DNA of 26,310 bases from NCBI GenBank assembly GCA_964402065.1, contig CAYOAN010000008.1:1-26310 (forward strand), written 5' to 3'. Position numbers and translations under genes: made by a program. Within the stretch, counting starts at the first letter, position 1, and every line of letters begins with the position of its first letter. Positions 7,427 through 14,122 of the stretch are shown piece after piece. Source of the DNA: CAIWMF01 sp964402065. Lineage in GTDB: Bacteria > Verrucomicrobiota > Verrucomicrobiia > Chthoniobacterales > UBA6821. A model generated the notes under the pieces. That model saw nothing but the letters and a program-made list of their open reading frames with translations. It did no database searches and was not told the origin of the DNA.

Positions 7427-8743
7427 ATGGTTCCCATGAATCAAAAAGAGGAGCGAGTATTACAGCAGCTCAATACATCCATGCCTGAAGAGGGGCTTTT
7501 TTATGAAAAGTCATGGCGTCAATCACCAGAGCCATTTTTTATTTCAGCAGAGTTTAAAAAATCATTAGAGCAGCTTGGCCATCGTTTACATCAATTTAAT
7601 AAAGCATGCGATCTTCTCTATCGTTTAAGTGTTGAAGGGCGCCAGCCTGCTTGGATTGCTGAATTGCTTGATCAAGGGAAACCAGAATCGTTGATCAAAT
7701 TGGGACGCTCTAAAATTTTTCAAGGAGAGACAGCACGAGTTATTCGCCCAGATCTTCTTCTGACAGAAGATGGAATAAAAATTTGCGAACTCGATCAAAT
7801 ACCAGGGGGCATTGGTTTGACGGCATGGCTTCAAAAAATTTATGGCACTTTTGGAGTCGATATTGTTGGAGGTGCAGAGGGAATGCTGGATGGCTTTTCT
7901 AGCATTCTTCCCGAGGGTGACATTCTTATTTCCCAGGAATCAGAAATGTATCGTCCTGAAATGGCATATCTCGTGAAATGTTTGCAAAAAAAAATTCCAG
8001 AAAAAAAATGGCGCCTCTTATCCTCTCAAAATGAGGAAAAATGGGCTTCGCAGGTTTATCGCTTTTTTGAGCTTTTTGATATTCCTAATGTTCCTTGTGC
8101 TGCACAACTTTTTCGTGATGCTCTTGAAGGAAAAGTAGCTGTTACGCCTCCTCCTAAACCACAGCTTGAAGAAAAACTTTGGTTCGCTCTTTTTTGGATG
8201 AAACCTCTTCAAGATTTTTGGATTCGAGAGTTGAGTCAGCGTGGATGGGAGCAATTAAAAAAAGTGATTCCGTACACTTGGATTTTAGATCCTAATCCAC
8301 TGCCACCAAATGCTGTCTATCCTCGCTTGGAGGCTCAGTCATGGGATGAAATTGCTCGTCTAAGTCAGCGAGATCGTGAGCTTGTTATCAAGATCAGTGG
8401 CTTTGATGAGAGAGCTTGGGGATCGCGGAGTGTTGTTATTGGGAGTGATTCTTCTAAACAAGAATGGAGTGAGGCTCTTGTAAAGGCACTCGGAGAGTTT
8501 TCAATGCATCCACATATTTTACAAATTTTTCATCGTTCTCTTGTGCACAACCATTCTTACTTTGGCAAAGAAAGGGAGGTTGTCATGATGAAAGGACGGG
8601 TGCGTTTAACACCTTACTATTTTGTTGCCAATGAAAAGATCAACCTTGGTGGTGCTCTTGCAACAATTTGCCCCGCAGATAAAAAATTATTACATGGGAT
8701 GTCAGATGCAATTCTTGTTCCGCTAGCTGTTTCAGAAGAGTAA
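7427..8743 (+). CDS. ATP-grasp-like protein of unknown substrate
   Basis: The product has 438 residues, with no signal peptide and no membrane segment. Several parts look like an ATP-grasp fold of the glutathionylspermidine-synthase or circularly permuted type: RPDLLLTEDGIKICELDQIP (107-126) followed by GGIG (127-130), LVIKISGFDERAWGSRSVV (319-337) as a possible nucleotide-binding strand and loop, QIFHRS (366-371), RVRLTPYYFV (391-400) and a Gly-rich INLGGALATICP (405-416). Such enzymes ligate a carboxylate to an amine or thiol using ATP. The fold assignment rests on motif resemblance, and the substrate is unknown. ATG 7427 is used; ATG 7436 is equally possible and neither has a ribosome-binding site. 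The gene stands alone between two mobile-element copies. Confidence 0.85.
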   Translation: MVPMNQKEERVLQQLNTSMPEEGLFYEKSWRQSPEPFFISAEFKKSLEQLGHRLHQFNKACDLLYRLSVEGRQPAWIAELLDQGKPESLIKLGRSKIFQGETARVIRPDLLLTEDGIKICELDQIPGGIGLTAWLQKIYGTFGVDIVGGAEGMLDGFSSILPEGDILISQESEMYRPEMAYLVKCLQKKIPEKKWRLLSSQNEEKWASQVYRFFELFDIPNVPCAAQLFRDALEGKVAVTPPPKPQLEEKLWFALFWMKPLQDFWIRELSQRGWEQLKKVIPYTWILDPNPLPPNAVYPRLEAQSWDEIARLSQRDRELVIKISGFDERAWGSRSVVIGSDSSKQEWSEALVKALGEFSMHPHILQIFHRSLVHNHSYFGKEREVVMMKGRVRLTPYYFVANEKINLGGALATICPADKKLLHGMSDAILVPLAVSEE

Positions 8744-8755
8744 AAAAAATTACTG

Positions 8756-8877
8756 ATAGCGTATTTTAGGTCTGCATGCTCAGAATGCTGCTGTCACGAG
8801 GCAGCGCCTCGATCTTCGGCCTTGTTCTAATAAAAAATTTCTGCGCTACTGCGTCCTTTTCAATTTAACGCGCTATA
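8756..8877. mobile_element. Family B MITE-like element, copy B2 (left end degraded)
   Basis: It shares CTCGATCTTCGGCCTTGT and the TTTTCAATTTAA right end with B1, and finishes with CGCTATA where B1 has CACTATA. The left inverted repeat is shortened to ATAGCGTATTTTAGG. It lies 13 bp after the stop codon of the ATP-grasp-like gene. No coding potential. Confidence 0.65.
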
Positions 8878-8940
8878 CAACGAGTAGATAATTGAATCAA
8901 AGAAGTAGAAAAAAATTTAACAGGTTCCATTTTTAAAAAT

Positions 8941-9056
8941 AAAACCGATGGGTTTTTGTCATGCTTTTCTAACTTTTTTGTAGGCATTAAGAGCAGAAAA
9001 AACTTTCAAAAAAGAAATTTGATTTTCTATTCTCTTAAAAATTCTTTTCTGCTCTT
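8941..9056 (-). terminator. Hairpin region downstream of the transporter-thioesterase gene
   Basis: Two structures lie past the 3' end of the minus-strand gene. One is a perfect 12-bp inverted repeat, AAGAGCAGAAAA (8989-9000) with TTTTCTGCTCTT (9045-9056), with a 44-nt loop. The other is AAAACC/GGTTTT (8941-8956) around GATG, followed on the minus strand by an AU-rich run. The smaller one looks like a terminator that could work for either strand; the larger one could stabilise the transcript end. Confidence 0.4.
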
Positions 9057-9072
9057 TGTGACTAGTCCTCTT

Positions 9073-10941
9073 TTAAGCATACGCAATAAAGGCCGCAGTA
9101 ACGTCCTGCGGAATATCGAGCATTTTATAGTCCGTTGAAGAAACAAAGAGAAGGCTTTGATTTCCTTTGCCTAAAAGGTTTCCGTGTGAATCAACAATTT
9201 CATGTTCGAGAGTCACAAACTTACGGTTATAGCTTGCTACGCGAATGCGAACGCTGACTGTTTCAAACTCTCGTGTTTCACGCACAAATTTATGTTCGAA
9301 TGAGCGTGTTAAAATGTAATAGGGAGTGTCGCGCAAGTTAAACTTTGGCATGACTTGATTGAAAAACAGCTCACGTGTTTTTCCTACCCACATTGCATAC
9401 ATGCCAAAGTAAACGTTTCCAACGGAATTGGTGTCGGCATAGGTGGCAATAAAAGTATGAACAAACCATTTTCCTTCGAAGTGTCCAGCAATAGAGTGGG
9501 CTGGCATTGCAGCAAGAGTAGTGGGTTGTAATTCAAGAACAGTGCGTGATTCTGTAGGAGCGAGAGGAGGGATTTCTCGAGTAGAGACTTGATCAAGTTC
9601 ATCGCTGCCTGTAGCAAAGTCTTCGCCGGCCATAGGTTTGACCATGAGCCAAAAAACATATCCTAGAGGCATGAGGGCACTGAGAATTTGGAAGAGTGGT
9701 AAATGTGACAAATAACCAAATGAAAAAATCACGACAGCAAGTGAGCCGATGCAAAACATCTTGACTTGAGGAATGACGCTAACAGGACCATTCATAAAGG
9801 CTCTGCCGATAGAGAGAGCTTCGTATCCTACAAAAAAGGTCGCAAAGAAAATCATGAAATATTCCAACTCAAGGCCAATAGCTGCTGCGACGAGAGCAAT
9901 GAGTCCACAAAAAAGAAAAGGAATGATTGGTGAAGTTAGGAACCAAGAGGGAATCAGCGAAAAGATTGGATGGTTGCTGCGATTGGCATTGCTTTTTAAA
10001 AACCAACGAAGTGCGATGTAACCACTATCAAGCGTTGTCAAAATGCAGATAGATAGAAAAGTTAGATAAGCACCAAAAAACCATGGTTGGTAAGCAACCT
10101 TGGTTGACAAGAGGCGAGTAATGAGATCTTCAGAATAGGCATATCCGGCAATACCAGTATGGATGAGTTCTTTTGCCCCTGATGAAAAAGCCCATAGGGC
10201 TAAGATGCCATGAAATAAAAGGAGCGCTCCAAAAAATAGTGCTCCGAAAAAATAAGCACTCGTAACCGAAATGTTTTCACGGTGAATTTGAATAGCACGT
10301 TGCCATTGTTGGAGGTCAAGCCATGGTCCAATAAGAAAACCGATACAAATTGGAATAACATAACCTGCATAAGTAAGGGAATTATGAGGGGCAAGACGGC
10401 CAGGAAAAGCAATGCCCCCAAGATACTGTGTTCCCAGGTGAGCAAGGATGATGCCTATTGCAGCCGCAAGAAAAAGAAAAAGGACACCATGGCTGTACTT
10501 AATACGACGAATATTAAACTCTTCACCAAAGAGAATACCTGCCATGAGGATGACTAAAGCAGTTAGTGGAAGATAGAGAATACAAGGCTCTAAACCTAAT
10601 GGCTGCCAGGCATAGCGAATTAATGCAAAAATGGTGAGTGTGATCGCTAATAGTTGATAAAGAAAGAAGGCAAGTCGAAAAGGACGCGACCATTGTTGGA
10701 AAAATTTTGCCAATGATTCTGAGCCGTGAGTTCGTTTCGCAATTTGATGTGTGATAAAACCAAATAGAAAGAGCCCCAACGAGTTGAGCGTGATGAAAAG
10801 AAGTAATCCTCGTAATCCAAAATCAATTGTAAATTGAACCGAGAAAAAAAGACCAAGCCCCCACATCCAGGAAAGAGCAATGCTATTTCCCCAGAGGAGG
10901 CTTCCCATAAGGCGAGAGAAAGGACGTGGTGCAGAAATCAT
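9073..10941 (-). CDS. Polytopic membrane protein fused to a C-terminal hotdog thioesterase domain
   Basis: The product has 622 residues. About residues 10-437 carry roughly twelve hydrophobic segments, weakly reminiscent of sodium:solute symporter (SSS/APC-superfamily) proteins. A Pro/Thr/Glu-rich cytoplasmic linker (about 440-480) leads to a 4-hydroxybenzoyl-CoA-thioesterase-like hotdog domain (about 487-605). It shows ATYADTNSVGNVYFGMYAMW (499-518), where Asp503 matches the usual catalytic aspartate of the YxDTDxxGxVYxxxY motif, followed by KTRELFF. Thioesterases of this kind hydrolyse acyl-CoA or acyl-ACP, so the fusion suggests uptake or sensing of a solute or acyl group coupled to thioester hydrolysis at the membrane; that is inference. 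The ATG lies 10 bp after a palindromic CCTGTAG repeat and has no good ribosome-binding site. There is no internal stop, so the fusion looks real. Confidence 0.85.
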   Translation of the reverse strand: MISAPRPFSRLMGSLLWGNSIALSWMWGLGLFFSVQFTIDFGLRGLLLFITLNSLGLFLFGFITHQIAKRTHGSESLAKFFQQWSRPFRLAFFLYQLLAITLTIFALIRYAWQPLGLEPCILYLPLTALVILMAGILFGEEFNIRRIKYSHGVLFLFLAAAIGIILAHLGTQYLGGIAFPGRLAPHNSLTYAGYVIPICIGFLIGPWLDLQQWQRAIQIHRENISVTSAYFFGALFFGALLLFHGILALWAFSSGAKELIHTGIAGYAYSEDLITRLLSTKVAYQPWFFGAYLTFLSICILTTLDSGYIALRWFLKSNANRSNHPIFSLIPSWFLTSPIIPFLFCGLIALVAAAIGLELEYFMIFFATFFVGYEALSIGRAFMNGPVSVIPQVKMFCIGSLAVVIFSFGYLSHLPLFQILSALMPLGYVFWLMVKPMAGEDFATGSDELDQVSTREIPPLAPTESRTVLELQPTTLAAMPAHSIAGHFEGKWFVHTFIATYADTNSVGNVYFGMYAMWVGKTRELFFNQVMPKFNLRDTPYYILTRSFEHKFVRETREFETVSVRIRVASYNRKFVTLEHEIVDSHGNLLGKGNQSLLFVSSTDYKMLDIPQDVTAAFIAYA

Positions 10942-10953
10942 GATGGTAGATTA

Positions 10954-10978
10954 CAGCCTGTAGGCTGAAGGCTACAGG
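10954..10978. repeat. Small CCTGTAG/CTACAGG palindromic repeat
   Basis: CCTGTAG (10957-10963) and CTACAGG (10972-10978) are inverted, and CAGCC-TGTA-GGCTG (10954-10967) forms an alternative hairpin. It sits in the 5' leader of the membrane-thioesterase gene. A related CCTGTAGCCTGTAG lies upstream of ruvA. Confidence 0.45.
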
Positions 10979-11040
10979 AAAAAATTTGATAATTTTACAG
11001 ATGTCCTTAAACCAATGCTCTCGGCAAGCTGGTTTTGCTC

Positions 11041-11179
11041 TTGATGGTTTAAAAATTCTATAGCCGCGTATTGCGGTATCACTCGGGTGCTCAAAGCCTC
11101 CAGTATGAGCTAGACACTGTGTTTTTGCGCTCCTCATTCCTGGCGCTACCTCGGCTATCATATTTTTTAAAAAGCTCTA
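11041..11179. mobile_element. Family A MITE-like element, copy A3 (left end degraded)
   Basis: It shares TTAAAAATTCTATAGCCG, the palindrome CCGCGTATTGCGG, and the right end CGGCTATCATATTTTTTAAA followed by AAGCTCTA with the other copies. The outer left inverted repeat has lost its TAGAGC sequence. The middle is about 20 bp longer than in A2. It lies in the 342-bp gap between two divergent genes, and the remaining sequence there shows no gene. Confidence 0.7.
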
Positions 11180-11283
11180 GCGAAGTGAGGCAAGCATCTT
11201 CGCAAAAAAACTTTTCAGTATTGATAAAATAAATTGGGTATGGCGCTTTTATTTTTTATTTTTAAGGTGTAAACTTTGGCATC

Positions 11284-12384
11284 TTGAAAATCATTGATCG
11301 CTATCTTCTTTCTGCCATCGGCGTCGCCACAGCTCTTGGAGTGACGTTGCTAAGCCTTGTTTTGGTGCTAGGAAATGTTTTTAAGGAACTCCTTGATCTC
11401 CTCATTAATCATAATGTGCCGTTGAGTATCGTTTTTGCATTCATCGCATTTGTATTGCCCTTTTCCATGACCTTCACGATTCCATGGGGATTCTTAACCG
11501 CGCTTCTATTGGTCTTTGGGCGGCTCTCAGCCGATAATGAGCTTATTGCGATGCGCGCGGTTGGGATTAGTTTCACGAGGATCTGCCGCCCTGTTTTATG
11601 GAGCGCTTGCTCTTTAGCACTTATTTGTCTTTGGATTAATTTAGAAGTGGCTCCTCGAGCTGAGCAGGCAATGATGGAGCATCTGTACAAAATAGCTACG
11701 AGTAATCCCATTTCTTTTTTCCAAAGCGATGAAGTGACTGATCAATTTCCAGATCGGCGTGTTTATGTTGGCAAGCGAGAGGGAGAGACTTTAAAAAATC
11801 TTTTGGTTTTTGAATTAGAGGGCGGACATCTTTCAAAAGTTGTTCTTGCAAAAGAAGGTCATCTTGCCGTTGATAAAGAAAATGCACGGCTTTTATTAAA
11901 ACTCCAGGACGCTCGCTTTGAAGAACGCGATGCCAATAGTCCGAATGATTTTTCCAAAATTCATCAAGGTATTATGATGAAGTCAGGAGTGTTTCCAATG
12001 TCATTGAAACAGCTTTTTCAACAAAAAATGCGCGGCAGGCATCTCAATTCGTACCGTCTTTCTGAACTTCTTTTAGAGTTGAAGAAAAATACCCCACAAC
12101 ATTTGCAGTTGCTTGTAGAGTTAAATAAGCGCTTTTCAATCGCTTTTGCTGCAATTGCCTTTGCCCTCATTGCTGTTCCTCTTGGAATTACAGCTCATCG
12201 TAAGGAGACTTCAGCAGGATTTGCCTTAAGTATTGTAGTGGCCTTTGGATATTTTTTCTTCATTATCATTGCTGATACTTTTCGATCAAATCCTAATGCT
12301 CATCCAATTTTCTTGATATGGCTGCCAAATATTTTGTTTACAGCTTTAGGAATTTTTCTCTTTATAAAGCTGCTAAAAAAATAA
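11284..12384 (+). CDS. lptF: Lipopolysaccharide export permease of the LptF/LptG (YjgP/YjgQ) family
   Basis: The product has 366 residues. LptF and LptG form the inner-membrane core of the LptB2FG transporter that extracts LPS. The family layout is visible: N-terminal membrane segments (about 8-33, 48-78 and 101-120), a beta-jellyroll-like periplasmic domain (about 125-265), and three C-terminal segments (about 281-303, 310-330 and 343-362). Conserved pieces include IIDRYLL at the start and ADNELIAMRAVGIS (residues 85-98). I cannot separate LptF from LptG by eye, so the symbol is tentative. The start is TTG: the conserved MKIIDRYL N-terminus begins there, with AAGGTG about 14 bp upstream. The 3' end overlaps the convergent GH64 gene by 85 bp. 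Its presence argues for a Gram-negative envelope with LPS. Confidence 0.9.
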   Translation: MKIIDRYLLSAIGVATALGVTLLSLVLVLGNVFKELLDLLINHNVPLSIVFAFIAFVLPFSMTFTIPWGFLTALLLVFGRLSADNELIAMRAVGISFTRICRPVLWSACSLALICLWINLEVAPRAEQAMMEHLYKIATSNPISFFQSDEVTDQFPDRRVYVGKREGETLKNLLVFELEGGHLSKVVLAKEGHLAVDKENARLLLKLQDARFEERDANSPNDFSKIHQGIMMKSGVFPMSLKQLFQQKMRGRHLNSYRLSELLLELKKNTPQHLQLLVELNKRFSIAFAAIAFALIAVPLGITAHRKETSAGFALSIVVAFGYFFFIIIADTFRSNPNAHPIFLIWLPNILFTALGIFLFIKLLKK

Positions 12385-13580
12385 TTGGGGGGTAAGGTAT
12401 CAGGCTTAACGGTAATTTCCAAAGTATCAATGTCCATAAGCGGAATTTGGACTTGGTGCCAGACATCAGAAAAAGGAAAGCTGTAGGAATTGCTGTTTTC
12501 CGAAACATAGCGAGCCCATTGATTGTAAAATGGTTTATCAGGTTGAAGGAATTCAAAGGCAGGGCAGTGGGACTCCCACCATGCTCGACTTGGCATCGTT
12601 CCCATTGGTTGGCCCGTGATAGGATGAGGCGTTAAGCTTCCAATAAATCCTAAGTTAAAACCGGCGACAGTATCACGAACGACTGAGGAGTAAACATTGT
12701 TTTGGCCAATGTTAGAGGCGATATTGTCTACAAAATAAGTTGGATTACATCCATAAATTCCTTGGAGGAGATCATGATAACGAATCAAGATAGTGTGATT
12801 ACCTCCAATGGCATCTCCTCCTCCTTGAAGAAGCAAATCGCTGTGGCTATTAAAAGTGCCAGAAAAATAATATTCTTGATCCATGGTTTCAAGGGTATTC
12901 CCGTCATGGTAGTAATGGTCTTGAATTTGAAACGATTGAGAAGATGCCTTGATGGTTGCAATGTAATCTTTCATTGAGGGATATACATCAGAGAGAGCAG
13001 GGTTAGGAGGGCCAAGAACGCGTAGAAACTTTCCTCTTTCTTTAATGACGGCCTGAGGATTATTTTGAGTGAGCTGAGCTAAATGTTGGATCATTGTGTT
13101 TCCATCAACAAAAAGATCTAGCGATTTAACGAGAACTCCATTTTTATAGGTTTTTAAACAAAGGGGGATGGAAAAAAAATCAATGATCGTTAAGTTAGCA
13201 ACGCTATAAGGATTATTAGCGTCATACGTTAACTCAATTTTATCAAAGCGAGCGTGGTAACTAGGAATTGCTGGGTTGTTTGGTTCTGGAGGATATAGAT
13301 CATTAAGTGGAGCTCCTAAAGAAAAATAGATCCTTCCTCCAATGTCATATTGCAGATTAATTCCTGATTTTACTTCAGCAAAAGAATATGACTTTTTGGC
13401 AATTAGAGGTGCGTTCTGAATAGTTCCTGAGAGATTATGCTGGGCACTTTCAAAACGTAAAAACGCATTGGAGTCGTTAAAGTTGGGATTGTTATTAATA
13501 ACACGAATATTGATTTCTGCCGTAGCGGTGGCAACTGAAGCAAGAAGACACAAGAATAAGAGCTTTGTATAGTGGCGCAT
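12300..13580 (-). CDS. Secreted GH64-like beta-1,3-glucanase
   Basis: The product has 426 residues. Residues 1-21 are a signal peptide (LLFLCLLASVATATA). The mature protein resembles the thaumatin-like glycoside hydrolase family 64: an N-terminal beta-barrel domain with RFDKIELTYDANNPYSVANL (111-130), YYHDGNTLETMD (223-234), a C-terminal lobe with YSFPFSDVWHQVQIPLMD (366-383), and the barrel-closing DTLEITV. By analogy with laminaripentaose-producing enzymes, Glu116 and Asp134 are candidate catalytic acids; that mapping is inference. Such enzymes cut beta-1,3-glucans of algal or fungal walls, here probably outside the cell. The last 27 or so residues (basic, IKRKIPKAVNKIFGSHIKK) are encoded antisense to lptF, so the tail may be a late extension. 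No partner genes lie nearby. Confidence 0.8.
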   Translation of the reverse strand: MRHYTKLLFLCLLASVATATAEINIRVINNNPNFNDSNAFLRFESAQHNLSGTIQNAPLIAKKSYSFAEVKSGINLQYDIGGRIYFSLGAPLNDLYPPEPNNPAIPSYHARFDKIELTYDANNPYSVANLTIIDFFSIPLCLKTYKNGVLVKSLDLFVDGNTMIQHLAQLTQNNPQAVIKERGKFLRVLGPPNPALSDVYPSMKDYIATIKASSQSFQIQDHYYHDGNTLETMDQEYYFSGTFNSHSDLLLQGGGDAIGGNHTILIRYHDLLQGIYGCNPTYFVDNIASNIGQNNVYSSVVRDTVAGFNLGFIGSLTPHPITGQPMGTMPSRAWWESHCPAFEFLQPDKPFYNQWARYVSENSNSYSFPFSDVWHQVQIPLMDIDTLEITVKPDTLPPNYFFSSFIKRKIPKAVNKIFGSHIKKIG

Positions 13581-13695
13581 AAATAGTTCTTAAAAGTTAA
13601 AAGAACGTTTTGTTATGTAACTTTTATTTTCTAATTTTCAAGGAAAAAATAAAAAACAATCATTATTAAACAAGGTGAATGTTAAAAAATAATAA

Positions 13696-13728
13696 AAAAA
13701 CCACCAATATTGCTATTGGTGGTTTTTA
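13696..13728 (-). terminator. Strong bidirectional-looking intrinsic terminator of the rpsA-glutaredoxin operon
   Basis: CCACCAATA (13701-13709) and TATTGGTGG (13714-13722) form a perfect 9-bp stem around TTGC, flanked by A- and T-runs on both sides. It lies 50 bp past the glutaredoxin stop codon on the minus strand, before the start of the GH64 gene. Confidence 0.85.
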
Positions 13729-13777
13729 TTAAGAATTTTTCTCTTAAAGAATAAACAATGAATTAACAGGTTTAGAC

Positions 13778-14113
13778 TTAAAAATTCATCGAAACCATGG
13801 CTGCATGTTGTTCGTTAGAACAAGGAGCATTCAATGGTACGTCGGTTGAAGTATCAGTTGGTTGAACGAGATTATTCTTTAACAAATAAGCTTCTACTTC
13901 TTCTCCGCTGATATCAGCGAGCATAGTGCCATCAATTTCTACGCAAGGAGAAAGAGGCTGGCCGCTTCTTTGCTCCATTTCAAAACGGAAAGCAGGATTT
14001 TTGATGATATCTTTTTCTGTGTAGGGAAGGGAGTACTTTGCTAAAACAGCGCGTACTCCATTACTCCAACCACAGGTTGTCTTTAAATAAGCAGTGATAG
14101 TAAGAGAGCTCAT
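13778..14113 (-). CDS. Monothiol glutaredoxin-like protein
   Basis: The product has 111 residues with a thioredoxin fold: the N-terminal strand and active site ITAYLKTTCGWSNG place Cys14 in a CGWS motif (one active cysteine, serine in place of the second), and the cis-proline loop reads GQPLSPCVEIDG. Members of the family with CxxS handle glutathione mixed disulfides or iron-sulfur clusters instead of dithiol reduction. The usual C-terminal GG-type motif is replaced by DISGEEVEAYL. A tail of about 28 residues with another cysteine (NAPCSNEQHAAM) extends past the fold. It is 9 bp downstream of rpsA and ends at a strong terminator, so the two are surely co-transcribed. Its substrate is unknown. 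Confidence 0.85.
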   Translation of the reverse strand: MSSLTITAYLKTTCGWSNGVRAVLAKYSLPYTEKDIIKNPAFRFEMEQRSGQPLSPCVEIDGTMLADISGEEVEAYLLKNNLVQPTDTSTDVPLNAPCSNEQHAAMVSMNF

Positions 14114-14122
14114 TTGTTTGAA

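Noticed and set aside
7061..7444. Minus-strand 127-codon open frame ending in SDTAIRGYRIF, with similar peptide ends at 2974-3156 and 10883-11161
   Set aside because: The shared peptide is only the translation of the family A element. The unique part matches no family that I recognise, so I record it as a possible relic rather than a gene.
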